From Thalassobaculaceae bacterium (GTDB taxonomy: Bacteria; Pseudomonadota; Alphaproteobacteria; Thalassobaculales; Thalassobaculaceae): 64,000 nucleotides of DNA. Location: contig JARGOG010000001.1 of assembly GCA_029212785.1 (NCBI GenBank), positions 30,586-94,585 of the forward strand, in the 5' to 3' direction. Position numbers and translations under genes: made by a program. The notes beneath the pieces are model-generated. The model had not been told where the DNA came from. It made no database searches and worked only from the letters and a program-made list of their open reading frames with translations. How positions within the stretch are numbered: the stretch's first letter is position 1; the number at the start of each line of letters is the position of its first letter. This document shows, one piece after another, positions 7,695 to 16,993 of this stretch.

Positions 7695-9212
7695 ATGACC
7701 CAGGGTGCTCCGACATCGGCGCTCTCCCGCTATGCCCGGTCGATCGGCGCCAAGCTGCTGGTCGTGCTCGTCCTGTTCCTGATCGTGCCGGCCGTGCTCT
7801 ACGGCCGGTTCCAGGCGGCGGACGGGGATCGGCGGGCGTTCATGCTGGAAAGCGTCCGCAGCCACGGGTCCGCCATCGCCCAGGCCCTGGCCAACGACCT
7901 TGGCCGTCCGGACGCGGACGTGTTCTCCGAAGTTCCCGAGCGGCTGCAGCTGTTCGAGACCCCCGGCATGCGGCTGCGGCTCCTGTTCAGCCCGGCCGAC
8001 GAGAAAGACGTCTCCGATTTCTTCTATGTGGCGACGGCGCCGGCGTTCAGCATGGAGCAGCTCGAGTTGGAGCGCCGCCTGTTCCGCCAGACCGGACTGT
8101 TGAGCGATGTCTGGTCCTCATGCTCCGGCATGGTCGAACTGAGCCGGGTGACCGCCGCGCCGGAGGTCGGCCGCGAGCTTCTGGTCTCGATTACGCCGAT
8201 CCAGACCGCGCAGGGATGCTGGGCGCTCATCGCCTCCCTGGCCCTAGAGGATCAGGTGGCGGCGTCGCTGATCGAGCCGTACTGGCAGCGCCCGGAGGTG
8301 ATCGCCGCGGTGATCATCTATGTGGCGATGGCCTCCGTTCTCATCGTCGTGCTGCTGGACGTCCGCGGCGCGCTGCGGCGCTTCGAGCGCCATGCGCGCC
8401 GGATTGCCGCCGCCGGCAGCGGCGGGCGCTCGTTCCGCCGCCTCAACCGGGTGCCGGAGCTCGACGGGGTTGCCGGAGAATTCGATGCCATGGTCCAGCG
8501 CCTGCACGACGTGGCGGTCGATATCCGCGCATCGGCGGAGGAGCAGGTGCATGCGCTGAAGACGCCGATCGGCACCATCGCCCAGTCGATCGAGGCTTTA
8601 CGGCGCGCGGTGCCGCCGGACAATGCCCGCGCTCACCGCATGCTCGGGATCATCGACCAGTCGCGCCAGCGCCTGAGCAGCCTGATCGTCGCCGGCCAAC
8701 GCACCACGGAGGCGGCAGCCTTGTTGGCGTCGCCGCCGCGCGACCCGGTGCAGATCGACGAGCTGCTGCGGGGGCTCTGCGGCGATTTCGACGGCCCCTG
8801 CGAGGCTCGGGGCATCCACCTGCACGCCGAGATCATGGCATCGGCGGTGGTGCTCGGCAGCGACGAGATGCTGGAGGCGGTGTTCGAGAACGTGATCGAG
8901 AATGCGGTCGGCTTCTCGCCGAAAGGGGCGACGGTGTCCGTCCATCTGGAACGCGCCGGCCGCAACGTTCGGATCAGCGTGCGCGATTCCGGCCCGGGTG
9001 CGTCCGAGGACGTGCTCGCCAAGCTGTTCGAGAAGGGCTTCACCAGACGTCCGGCCTCCGCCGTGGACGAGGGCGGCGGCGGGCATTTCGGTCTCGGCAT
9101 GTGGATCGTCAGCCGGAATGTGGTGGCGCTGAACGGGTCGGTCTCCGCCCGGAACGCGGATCCATGCGGGCTGGAAGTGACCATTGTCCTGCCGATCGCA
9201 GAAAACGCCTGA
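7695..9212 (+). CDS. Membrane sensor histidine kinase
   Basis: 505 residues. TM1 is about 18-36, a periplasmic sensor region of about 160 residues follows, then TM2 about 201-223 and a HAMP-like linker. The dimerisation box reads EEQVHALKTPIGTIAQSIEA with H286 as likely phosphoacceptor; HALKTP is a less common variant of the H-E-x-[RK]-[TN]-P pattern. The ATPase domain shows the N box (FENVIENAVGFSP), G1 (DSGPG) and G2 (FGLGMWI). It follows the response regulator by 7 bp, so the two form a two-component pair. The stimulus is unknown; the cotranscribed lipoprotein suggests an envelope signal. Confidence 0.92.
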   Translation: MTQGAPTSALSRYARSIGAKLLVVLVLFLIVPAVLYGRFQAADGDRRAFMLESVRSHGSAIAQALANDLGRPDADVFSEVPERLQLFETPGMRLRLLFSPADEKDVSDFFYVATAPAFSMEQLELERRLFRQTGLLSDVWSSCSGMVELSRVTAAPEVGRELLVSITPIQTAQGCWALIASLALEDQVAASLIEPYWQRPEVIAAVIIYVAMASVLIVVLLDVRGALRRFERHARRIAAAGSGGRSFRRLNRVPELDGVAGEFDAMVQRLHDVAVDIRASAEEQVHALKTPIGTIAQSIEALRRAVPPDNARAHRMLGIIDQSRQRLSSLIVAGQRTTEAAALLASPPRDPVQIDELLRGLCGDFDGPCEARGIHLHAEIMASAVVLGSDEMLEAVFENVIENAVGFSPKGATVSVHLERAGRNVRISVRDSGPGASEDVLAKLFEKGFTRRPASAVDEGGGGHFGLGMWIVSRNVVALNGSVSARNADPCGLEVTIVLPIAENA

Positions 9213-9291
9213 GCTTCGGAATAACGGCGCGTGATGCGCGGTCATTATGTCAGCGGTCGAGAAAAAAGGCCGCGTCATTGCCCCGCCTCCC

Positions 9292-9317
9292 GCAGGGTCC
9301 GCTCCGGCGGACCCTGC
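9292..9317. repeat. Perfect hairpin, possible terminator
   Basis: GCAGGGTCCGC-TCCG-GCGGACCCTGC: 11 perfect pairs and a 4-base loop. There is no U-tract after it on the + strand. It may end the two-component operon or be a dispersed extragenic palindrome. Confidence 0.5.
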
Positions 9318-9439
9318 ACCCCTTCGGATGGGTGATCCGGTGCGGCGCCTCGGAGAACGGGTCCGTAGGGTAAATCGCCGTTAACCCACTAATCGCTTTT
9401 GCATCCCCATAGTTTTTTCCCGGTCGCCGGCCATGAGCC

Positions 9440-9464
9440 GGAACCTACGGCGCCCCACGACGTT
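9440..9464 (+). promoter_or_regulatory. EcfG-type general stress promoter
   Basis: GGAAC, 16 bases, CGTT, an exact consensus match, 130 bp upstream of the ECF sigma gene on the same strand. It would place that sigma factor under the general stress response, or reflect autoregulation if the sigma factor recognises the same sequence. Confidence 0.65.
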
Positions 9465-9593
9465 CACAGCTTGGGGTCGGTGCGGCGCATACTTGTCACA
9501 GCTCTGGCCCAGCAACGTCACAGCGGCATCGCTAAGTCTTGTTCTGACGACGGCGAAACAGCCGAACCCTTTTGAGGTTGTGGGAGCAGAGCA

Positions 9594-10106
9594 ATGACCA
9601 TCACTGAGATCCAGGTGAGAGAGCACTACAGCAGCGTCCAGCGCACCGCTCGCCGTCTGGTCGGAAACCGTGCCGACGCGGACGACATCGCCCAGGAAGC
9701 CTTGCTGCGGGCCATCGTGTATGTCCGCGACGGTCGCACGGTGGAGAACTGGCGGGGGTATCTGAACCGCATCGTGCGCAATGTGATCGCCGACGACTAT
9801 GCCCGGCGCAAGCGCCAGGGCCCGGTGGTCGATCTGGACGACGTCCAGGGCAGCCTCGGCGTGTTGCCGAACCAGTACCAGCGCCATCGGGTCCACGAGA
9901 TGCAGGACGCCATCAACGCACTGCCCGAGCAGCAGCACGATGTCGTGCAGATGATCGCGGTCGACGGCATGTCGTATCGCGCCGCCGCCGAACGCCTGGG
10001 CGTCCCGGTCGGTACCGTGATGTCGCGCCTGTATCGCGGTCGCGAAACCCTCAAGGTCCGGCTTGACGAAGCGCCGGCGAATGACAGGGCCGTCGCGGCC
10101 GCCTGA
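9594..10106 (+). CDS. ECF-type RNA polymerase sigma factor
   Basis: 170 residues with region 2 (LVGNRADADDIAQEALLRAI, then WRGYLNRIVRNVIADDYARR) and region 4 (INALPEQQHDVVQMIAVDGM, then AERLGVPVGTVMSRLYRGR). No extra C-terminal domain is present. There is no nepR or anti-sigma gene next to it, so its regulator is not apparent here. The start follows GGGAGCAGAGCA. The upstream promoter matches the EcfG consensus, so it is either part of the general stress regulon or itself an EcfG-like factor. Region 4 resembles EcfG proteins only in the common ECF way, so I leave the subfamily open. Confidence 0.9.
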   Translation: MTITEIQVREHYSSVQRTARRLVGNRADADDIAQEALLRAIVYVRDGRTVENWRGYLNRIVRNVIADDYARRKRQGPVVDLDDVQGSLGVLPNQYQRHRVHEMQDAINALPEQQHDVVQMIAVDGMSYRAAAERLGVPVGTVMSRLYRGRETLKVRLDEAPANDRAVAAA

Positions 10107-10252
10107 TCCGCGCATACCCGTTCAACGGAGCGGCGGGTTCCCCCATCTCCCCCCGCCGTTCCGACTTGGGCCCGCCGGTGCCGCTCCCCACGGCGCCGGC
10201 GGGTGTATCCCGGGTCGAGGATCCGGGCGTATCGCGATCGAAGGAGGGTGCG

Positions 10253-10681
10253 ATGAGAGCCAATTTCATGACCACGATCCTGTGTGCCGCCGTCATGGCG
10301 GGCGCGTCCCAGATCGTCGCCGTCGCGCAGACCACCGCCCGTGCCGAGGATGAGGTGACCGCGCCACCCCGGACCGACGCCCCGGCGGTCGAAGTCCGGC
10401 CGATGCAGAAGCCGACGGTCGACGCGGCGACCTCGGTCCGCAATCAGCGCCTGGTCGGCGCCAAGGTGATCTCGGTCGACGAGAAAGAAGCCGGAGAGGT
10501 TCGCAGGATCATCGAGGACGGCGGCACCCGGAAGGCCGTGATCGAGGTCGGTGGCATCTTTGGCATCGGAGAGATGCGGGTGGCGATTCCGCTGGCCGAC
10601 TTCACGCTCATGCCGGACGGCAAGGCCCGGGTCAGCCTGACCCAGGCCGAGATCAAGGACCTGCCTGAATTCAAGGGCTGA
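10253..10681 (+). CDS. Exported PRC-barrel domain protein
   Basis: 142 residues. An N-terminal signal peptide (MRANFMTTILCAAVMAGASQ…, about 30 residues) is followed by an acidic Pro-rich stretch and a PRC-barrel domain: LVGAKVISVDEKEAGEVRRI, then VGGIFGIGEMRVAIPLADF. The ATG follows GAAGGAGGGTGCG, an excellent ribosome site. It lies 146 bp after the ECF sigma gene on the same strand, before a strong terminator. Exported PRC-barrel proteins of this type are common in Rhizobiales and Rhodospirillales; their role is unclear. Coexpression with the sigma factor is likely. Confidence 0.85.
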   Translation: MRANFMTTILCAAVMAGASQIVAVAQTTARAEDEVTAPPRTDAPAVEVRPMQKPTVDAATSVRNQRLVGAKVISVDEKEAGEVRRIIEDGGTRKAVIEVGGIFGIGEMRVAIPLADFTLMPDGKARVSLTQAEIKDLPEFKG

Positions 10682-10765
10682 GCCCCTCGCTTCGAGTTGG
10701 ACCCAGGCTCGGCGGGGCCGGATGTTCTCATCGCTTCCCGCAGCGCCAATCCGGTCTCGACGGGC

Positions 10766-10801
10766 AACCCCGCGGCTTCGGCCGCGGGGTTTGCTCTTTT
10801 T
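10766..10801 (+). terminator. Rho-independent terminator after the PRC-barrel gene
   Basis: AACCCCGCGGC-TTCG-GCCGCGGGGTT, an 11-bp perfect stem with a stable UUCG loop, followed by TGCTCTTTTT. It also separates this operon from the convergent ABC transporter gene. Confidence 0.93.
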
Positions 10802-10807
10802 AGCTCG

Positions 10808-13800
10808 CTACTGGGCGGCCCAGGCGGAGGCGAGCTGGCGCGAGACCAACTGCGCATAAAGCTCGCCCTTGGCCAACAACACCTCGTGGCTGCCTTCCTC
10901 GATCAGACGGCCCTCTTCCAGCACCACGATCTTGTCGGCGTCGCGGATGGTCGACAGCCGATGGGCGATCACGATGGTGGTCCGGTCCGCCTTCAGTTTG
11001 TCGAGCGCACCGCGCACCGCCTGTTCGTTGACCGCGTCGAGATGCGAGGTCGCCTCGTCCAGGATCAGGATCGGGGCATCCTTGAGGAACGCCCGTGCGA
11101 TCGCCACACGCTGACGCTGGCCGCCGGACAGTGACGTCCCGCGTTCGCCGACCGGCGTGTCGATCCCGTCGGGCAGGGTGGCCACCAGATCTCCCAGCGA
11201 CGCATGGCGAACCGCCGCCGCCAGATCCGCATCGGACGCGTCCGGGCGGGCGACCATGATGTTGGCCTTGAGCGTATCGTTGAACAGATAGGTGTCCTGG
11301 GCGACGAGGGCGATGCGGCCGCGCAGGTCGTCGAGCTCGTATTCCCTGAGGTCGACGCCGTTCATCGTCACCCGGCCCTCGTCGGGATCCCAGAACCGCA
11401 TCAGCAGCTGGGCGGTCGTGGTCTTGCCGGCGCCCGAGGTGCCGACCATGGCAACGGTGGATCCGGCGGGGATCTCGAGGTTGATCTTGTCCAGAGCATA
11501 CCGGTGCTGGCCGGGATAGGCGAAGGACACGCCGTCCAGGGCCATTGACGCGGGGCCCGCCGCCGTCGCCGGCACGCCCGGGCCATCGGTCACCGGCACC
11601 GGCTCGTTCTCCAGCCCGTAATAGCGCCGGGTTGCCCCCAGCGTGTCGGCGAGCTGGCGGCCGATCTGCGCGATCTCCGAAATTGGCAGGAAGGCGGCCA
11701 TGGCCAGCAGCGTGAGCAGCGGCAGCACGCCCGGATCGATCACCCCGTTGGACGCCATCACAGCGCCCGTGACGACGACCGCGAGACCGCCGAGGCCGGT
11801 GAAGATCTCCAGCAGGCTCTGCTGCAGGGTCAGTTCCTCGAAGAACGGCAGGCGCAAGTCGATGTGACGCTGTGTCAGGCGGTCGATGAGCATCCCGCGC
11901 TGCTCTTCCTGCTGGAAGGCGACGATTTCGCCGAGGCCCTGGACCGAGTCGACGGCGACGGCGCCGAGCTCCCCCGCCGCTTCCCGCGCTTCCGAGCCGA
12001 GCTGATCGACCTTGCCCCGCATCAGGAACGGCGCCAGAGCCACCGCCACCAGGAACGGGACGAGGGCGACGGCGACCCACACACTCTGGCTGGCCAGCAC
12101 GGCAACGACGGCCGCCGGCACCAGCACCGCGACGAAAGCCGGCGCGACGGTATGGGCGAAGAAATACTCGATCAGCTCGATATCGTGGGTAGCCAACGAC
12201 ATCAGGTCGCCCGTGCGCCGGCGCACCAGATAGGCCGGGGCCAGGGCGTCGAGCTTGCGGAAAGTGTCGATCCGCATCTCGGCCAATAGTCGGAACGCCA
12301 TGTCGTGGGCGAGCCAGGATTCGAGCCAGTGCAGCACGCCGGACAGCGGGGCGACGATCGCCAGGCCGATCAGCCACTGATCGTAGGAATCGCCGTTCTT
12401 CAGCGCCAGGATCGTCAGCGCGCTGAACACGCCCACGCCGATGAAGGTCAGCACCCGCAGGACACCGAAGACGAAGGTCAGAGTGAGCTTGCCCCACCAC
12501 GGCATGATCGTGCCCATCAGGGTCTTTACCACCTCGTACCAACCGAGGCCTTCGGCCTTGATGATGCCTTCGGTCGGGGCCTGCTTGGCGCCGCCCGGAA
12601 TGGAGGAGAGTGTTTCGGTGGCCGGTCGGGGATCGATGGTGACATCGCCGTCTGCGTGCTGGGATTCGCGGGCCTGCTCGGCCATCAGCCCGGCATAGAC
12701 CCCGCCCTTGGCCATCAGCGCGTCATGCGCACCTTCCTCGACCACCTTGCCGTGGTCGAGCACCAGGATGCGGTCGCAGTCGATCACGCTGGACAGCCGG
12801 TGGGCCAGGACCAGGGTCGTGCGGCCCTTCATCAGCCGGTTCAGCGCGTCCTGGATCACCGCCTCGTTCTCGGCATCGACGGCGCTCAACGCCTCGTCGA
12901 GCACCAGGATCGGGGTGTCGCGGAGCAGGGCGCGGGCGATGGCGACGCGCTGGCGCTGGCCGCCGGAGAGCTTGATCCCCTTCTCGCCGACCACGGTGTC
13001 GTAGCCCTGGGGCAGGGTGGTGATGAAGCCGTGGATGTTGGCGGCCCGGGCGGCGGCGATCATGGACTCCTCGGTCGCTTCGGGATCGCCCATGCGGATG
13101 TTGTCGCCGATGGTGCCGTGGAACAGGAATGTGTCCTGGTTGACCACGCTGATACGCGACCGGATCTGTTCGAAGGACATCTCGCGCAGATCGACGCCAC
13201 CGATCGTCACCCGTCCGGCTTCGGGGTCGAAGAAGCGCAACAGCAGGCGCACGACCGAGGACTTGCCGCAGCCGCTCGGACCGACCAGGCCGATCCGCTC
13301 GCCGGCGGCCACGGTGAAGTCGAGCCCGTCATGAACCACGCGGCGGGCACCGGGATAGCGGAAGCCGACCTGCTCGAAGGCGACGACCGCCTGCAGCGTC
13401 TCCGCCGCCGGATTGCGCGGGCCGTCGACCACCGCCGGCTCACCGTCCAGCAGGTGGTAGACGCCCTTGGCCGCCGACAGGCCGACCATGCCCTGATGCA
13501 GCACGTTGCGCAGCTCGCGCATGGGCCGGAAGATCTCCACGCCCAGCATCATGATGACCAGCAGTTCCGGCAGATCCATGGCGCCGGCCTCGACCCGCCA
13601 GGCGCCGACCGCCAGCGCCAGGGCGGCACCGCAGGCGATGGCGCTGTCGGTGATACCGCGCGACAGCACGTTGGTCGCCAGCACCCACATGGTGCGCTTG
13701 AACAGGTCCCGGGCCTTGTCGGCCAGGGTGTCGGCGCGCTGGGTGCTCTGGCCGAACGCCTTCAGGGTCGGCAGGCCCTGGATCGAGTCGAGGAACTCGG

Positions 13801-14386
13801 CGGCGAAGGCGGCGTAGGCCTTCTGCCGGCTCTGGGAGTTGCGCTCGTCGTGGCTGTGCCAGAGCGCCGGGGCGAACAGCGAGATCAGCGCGAAGACGAG
13901 CAGCACGCCGGCCACCGGCAGATCGAGGAAGGCGGTAAAGGCGAAGATCAGGATCGGGGTCAGCAGCGAGACCAGGCCCTGGGGCATGTACTGGCCGAAA
14001 TAGGTCTCGAGCTGTTCGACGCCATCGACCAGCGTCAGGGTGATGCCGCCGGAGCGCTCACGTCCGACATAGGCCGGGCCGAGCGCGGCGAGCTTGTCGA
14101 ACAGCTTGCGCCGCAGCTTCTTCTGCACGATGGCGGCGGTGCGGTGGGCGACCGTGTTGCGCCAGTGCTCGAACGCGCCACGCAGGACCATCACCGCGGC
14201 GATGGCGACGATCGGCCCCATCAGCTGCTCGACGGTGTCGCCGGCGAAGACCCGGCCGATCAGCCAGCCGAGCAGAGCGAGACGGGCCACGCCGAGGGTC
14301 ACCGCGCCAAGACCAATAAAAACGGCGAAGGCGATCCGCCAGCGCACACCTTCTGTGAAGGCCCAAAGTCGCGTCTCGAAATGCAT
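10808..14386 (-). CDS. Single-chain full-length ABC exporter (TMD-NBD-TMD-NBD)
   Basis: 1192 residues containing two complete exporter halves in one polypeptide. Half 1 has a six-helix membrane domain (about residues 15-300), Walker [10 protein letters not shown] (about 367) and signature LSGGQRQR (about 475). Half 2 has its own membrane domain (about 630-900), Walker [10 protein letters not shown] (about 979) and LSGGQRQR (about 1085). Both Walker B motifs are intact (LVLDEALS and LILDEATS). Most bacterial exporters of this class are half-transporters or CydDC-like pairs. The start has GAGGATCACCCCG upstream. It is divergent from a LysR gene. The substrate is unknown. Confidence 0.92.
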   Translation of the reverse strand: MHFETRLWAFTEGVRWRIAFAVFIGLGAVTLGVARLALLGWLIGRVFAGDTVEQLMGPIVAIAAVMVLRGAFEHWRNTVAHRTAAIVQKKLRRKLFDKLAALGPAYVGRERSGGITLTLVDGVEQLETYFGQYMPQGLVSLLTPILIFAFTAFLDLPVAGVLLVFALISLFAPALWHSHDERNSQSRQKAYAAFAAEFLDSIQGLPTLKAFGQSTQRADTLADKARDLFKRTMWVLATNVLSRGITDSAIACGAALALAVGAWRVEAGAMDLPELLVIMMLGVEIFRPMRELRNVLHQGMVGLSAAKGVYHLLDGEPAVVDGPRNPAAETLQAVVAFEQVGFRYPGARRVVHDGLDFTVAAGERIGLVGPSGCGKSSVVRLLLRFFDPEAGRVTIGGVDLREMSFEQIRSRISVVNQDTFLFHGTIGDNIRMGDPEATEESMIAAARAANIHGFITTLPQGYDTVVGEKGIKLSGGQRQRVAIARALLRDTPILVLDEALSAVDAENEAVIQDALNRLMKGRTTLVLAHRLSSVIDCDRILVLDHGKVVEEGAHDALMAKGGVYAGLMAEQARESQHADGDVTIDPRPATETLSSIPGGAKQAPTEGIIKAEGLGWYEVVKTLMGTIMPWWGKLTLTFVFGVLRVLTFIGVGVFSALTILALKNGDSYDQWLIGLAIVAPLSGVLHWLESWLAHDMAFRLLAEMRIDTFRKLDALAPAYLVRRRTGDLMSLATHDIELIEYFFAHTVAPAFVAVLVPAAVVAVLASQSVWVAVALVPFLVAVALAPFLMRGKVDQLGSEAREAAGELGAVAVDSVQGLGEIVAFQQEEQRGMLIDRLTQRHIDLRLPFFEELTLQQSLLEIFTGLGGLAVVVTGAVMASNGVIDPGVLPLLTLLAMAAFLPISEIAQIGRQLADTLGATRRYYGLENEPVPVTDGPGVPATAAGPASMALDGVSFAYPGQHRYALDKINLEIPAGSTVAMVGTSGAGKTTTAQLLMRFWDPDEGRVTMNGVDLREYELDDLRGRIALVAQDTYLFNDTLKANIMVARPDASDADLAAAVRHASLGDLVATLPDGIDTPVGERGTSLSGGQRQRVAIARAFLKDAPILILDEATSHLDAVNEQAVRGALDKLKADRTTIVIAHRLSTIRDADKIVVLEEGRLIEEGSHEVLLAKGELYAQLVSRQLASAWAAQ

Positions 14387-14564
14387 CGGGGTGATCCTCG
14401 AAAAGCCGAACGTGAAATCAGTCTAGTTGAGAATGACTCCGAACTAGATGGACGATTACGAAGACCATCTGTACGATTTTGAACGTTGATGCGGTGCAGT
14501 GTGAACGCTGAGTATCGGCGTGGGAGAGCAGACTGGGCGGCGCTTGCCGGGATCGGAGGATGCG

Positions 14565-15497
14565 ATGATCAGCGACTGGGACAATCTGCGGGTGTTTCTG
14601 GCACTCGCCGAGGAAGGCAGCCTGACAGCCGCCGCGCGCAAGCTCAAGGTCAGCCATCCGACCGTGGCCCGGAGGGTCAAGGCGCTGGAGGACGAGCTCG
14701 GCTCCCGGTTGTTCGAGCGACTGCCGGACCGGTTCGTGCCGACCCTGGCGGCGACCCATCTGCTGGACGAGGTCCGCGCGATGGAGCAGGCCGCCCAGGC
14801 GCTGGCCCGGCGCAGTGCGGGGCTCACCAACGCCCATCTCGGCACGGTCAGGATTTCGGTCGACGAGACCATGGCGGAGTTCATCTCGCGACACCTGATG
14901 CGGCTGCGCGAGAACCACCGCTGCATCGAGTTCGAAATCTCGGTCGCTCATATTTCCGCGAACCTGTCGCGCCGCGAAGCCGACCTGCTGATCCGCAACA
15001 CCCTGCCCGACAGCGCCAATCTGGTTGGCCGCAAGCTCGGCCGCTTCGCCTATGCGGCCTATGGCGTGCGGGGATTCGCGGCGGAATGCGACGGCAGTCC
15101 GGCATCGCTGCGCGCGCTTCCCTGGGTCGGGTTCGACGACGATCATGTCTATATGCCGGGCCAGCAATGGCAGGTCGCTCTGCTCGACGGGACGGCACCG
15201 GAGGTGCGGACCAACAACGGCGTGGTGCTGTACCACGCGATTCATGACGGGCATGGGGTCGGCGTACTGCCGTGTTTCCTGGGCGACAAGGATCCCGACC
15301 TTGTCCGCGTGACGCCGATTCTGAGTGATGTGCTGGTCGACGAATGGCTGCTGGTCCACCGGGACATGCGGTCGCTGCCGCGGATCCGAGTGGTGATGGA
15401 CGCCCTGGTCAAGCTGTTCCAGGACACCCGCACCGAATACGAGGGCCGGGGCAATGTACCTGTCCCGGTCAACGATCTGGCGGCGGCCGGCGGCTAA
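14565..15497 (+). CDS. LysR-family transcriptional regulator
   Basis: 310 residues. The N-terminal winged helix is typical (WDNLRVFLALAEEGSLTAAA, then KLKVSHPTVARRVKALEDEL). A periplasmic-binding-like effector domain follows (about 90-295). The ATG at 14565 has GGAGGATGCG upstream. It is transcribed divergently from the fused ABC exporter, the usual arrangement for a LysR protein and its target, and overlaps the racemase gene tail to tail by 4 bp. An inverted repeat AGATGG-N13-CCATCT (14446-14470) in the shared promoter region is a possible binding site. Confidence 0.93.
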   Translation: MISDWDNLRVFLALAEEGSLTAAARKLKVSHPTVARRVKALEDELGSRLFERLPDRFVPTLAATHLLDEVRAMEQAAQALARRSAGLTNAHLGTVRISVDETMAEFISRHLMRLRENHRCIEFEISVAHISANLSRREADLLIRNTLPDSANLVGRKLGRFAYAAYGVRGFAAECDGSPASLRALPWVGFDDDHVYMPGQQWQVALLDGTAPEVRTNNGVVLYHAIHDGHGVGVLPCFLGDKDPDLVRVTPILSDVLVDEWLLVHRDMRSLPRIRVVMDALVKLFQDTRTEYEGRGNVPVPVNDLAAAGG

Positions 15498-16252
15498 GCG
15501 GCAGGCCGGGTATTGTCGACAGCGTGACGCAGGGCCGCATCGGCCAGCAGGCGAGTGGAGTCGAGCGTCGGCAGGGACGAATTGTCGTCGCGCAGCACAA
15601 GCGGCAGCTCGGTACAGCCGAGGATGACGGCATCGCATCCCCGGTCATTCATCCCCGCGATCAGGTCCTGGAGATAGGCGGTGGAACCGGCGACCTGTAT
15701 GCCGTTCACCAGCTCGTCCATGATGATCCGCGCCACGTCATCCTTTTCGGCGTCTTCCGGGCGCAGGAATCCGATACCTCTGGCGGCCAGGGCGTCGGGA
15801 TAGACGGCACTGTCGGTCAGCCAGCGGGTTCCCAGGATCGCCGCCCGCCGCACGCCCCGGCGCTGCGCCTCTTCGGCCACGACCTCCGCGATATGGAGCC
15901 AGGGCAGGGGCGAATGGGGGCGGACATGGTCCATGGCGGCATGGATGGTGTTGTCCGGACAGATCAGGAAATCCGCACCGGCCGCCGCGAGCCTTTCGGC
16001 CGACCGCAGCATGATTGCGCCGACCCCGGCGAGATCGCCGGCCTCCAGCGCCGCCACGTATCGCGCCAGCGAGGCCCCGTGCAGGGCGATCTCCGGATGG
16101 GCGTGCGATCCCAGGATGGCGGGTGCCCGGGAACAGATCGTCCGATAGCACAGGGCCGCTCCCTCCGAGGAGCAGGCGACGATCCCGATGGTCAACGGGG
16201 TGCGATGGCGATCTGCCGTGGCGGTGTGTGCGGCGGGACTGGAACGGGTCAT
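15494..16252 (-). CDS. Aspartate/glutamate-type racemase family protein
   Basis: 252 residues with the two catalytic Cys of the Asp/Glu racemase fold: FLICPDNTIH and VILGCTELPLVL, each in its expected context. A third Cys lies in the N-terminal GIVACSSEGA motif. It is PLP-independent. Family members interconvert D- and L-aspartate or glutamate, and related proteins racemise hydantoins or isomerise maleate; the TNT/TEL motifs favour amino-acid racemase. The ATG at 16252 is preferred over a GTG at 16261. It converges on the LysR gene with overlapping stop codons. It may supply or remove D-amino acids for the carbamoylase and hydantoinase genes elsewhere in the window, but this is inference. Confidence 0.88.
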   Translation of the reverse strand: MTRSSPAAHTATADRHRTPLTIGIVACSSEGAALCYRTICSRAPAILGSHAHPEIALHGASLARYVAALEAGDLAGVGAIMLRSAERLAAAGADFLICPDNTIHAAMDHVRPHSPLPWLHIAEVVAEEAQRRGVRRAAILGTRWLTDSAVYPDALAARGIGFLRPEDAEKDDVARIIMDELVNGIQVAGSTAYLQDLIAGMNDRGCDAVILGCTELPLVLRDDNSSLPTLDSTRLLADAALRHAVDNTRPAA

Positions 16253-16348
16253 GAAGAGCACTCGAACGTCGGGTCGCTCGATTTATAGAACGATCCGCCG
16301 GCCGGACGCACGCGGCCGGATCGCCGCGGCTCTCGTGCGCCGCCCCGG

Positions 16349-16900
16349 TCAGCGCCGGGTATCGACCAGATCGACGGTCAACAGCAGGTGCGAGACCGCG
16401 CCGCCGGCATCGGCCAGCGGCATGACGAGGTGATCGCGAACCGAGAATTCCTTGCGCGGCCCTTCATACGGAATCGGGCTGCGCACGGGAACGCCGCGAT
16501 CCACGGCGGATCTGAGGGTCTGCATGAGCGGCCCGTCGGGCGATACATGGGGCAGGTCGCTGACGCATTGCCCCGTGTGGTTGGCGAAGGACGCGGACCG
16601 CACGGCGTCGCCAATGACGCGGAACCGGAAATCGGCACCAGCGTCGATGACGTCGAGAAAGACGACATGGGTGAGCAGGCGCGGGATATCCGCCGGATCG
16701 AAGTCCTCCCGTCGGGGAGTTGGACGGCCGTTGCGGATGGAGTCCCAATACGCGAGGCCTTGATCGGCCAGGGACGTCCGGGACCAGTCACGGGCGCCGG
16801 CGCCGTGATCTCCCCGGTCATCCGGCCGGTCGGAAGCCGAGCTGGGTCCCCCCGTCGGCCGCGTGTCGGGGTCCTTGGTCTTTTGATATGTTGATTGCAT
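16349..16900 (-). CDS. PAS_5-domain protein
   Basis: 183 residues. Residues about 50-175 match PAS_5: LAYWDSIRNGRPTPRREDFD, DIPRLLTHVVFLDV, FRFRVIGDAV. The N-terminal 40 residues are Pro/Asp/Arg-rich and probably disordered. No output domain is present. Stand-alone PAS_5 proteins are abundant in Rhodospirillales and their function is unknown. The start has AGGTG just upstream. It stands alone between the racemase and the livM gene, 93 bp from the latter. Confidence 0.85.
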   Translation of the reverse strand: MQSTYQKTKDPDTRPTGGPSSASDRPDDRGDHGAGARDWSRTSLADQGLAYWDSIRNGRPTPRREDFDPADIPRLLTHVVFLDVIDAGADFRFRVIGDAVRSASFANHTGQCVSDLPHVSPDGPLMQTLRSAVDRGVPVRSPIPYEGPRKEFSVRDHLVMPLADAGGAVSHLLLTVDLVDTRR

Positions 16901-16993
16901 GGCACCTACTCTCGAGTCGTCCCGAGTGTGGGGCAGGACCTGTTAAATAATGGTGTACTCGGCGCGACCGGATGTGCCTTCTGCCGAGCGGTC

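Larger units (their letters stand above)
9213..9593. other. Intergenic region histidine kinase to ECF sigma gene
   Basis: About 381 bases with no credible gene. It holds a perfect 11-bp hairpin at 9292-9317, 80 bp after the kinase gene, and an EcfG-type promoter at 9440-9464 in front of the sigma gene. The rest shows no clear signal. Confidence 0.6.

Noticed and set aside
12305-14482. A 725-codon open frame on the plus strand
   Set aside because: It lies opposite the fused ABC exporter, whose motifs are all intact on the other strand.
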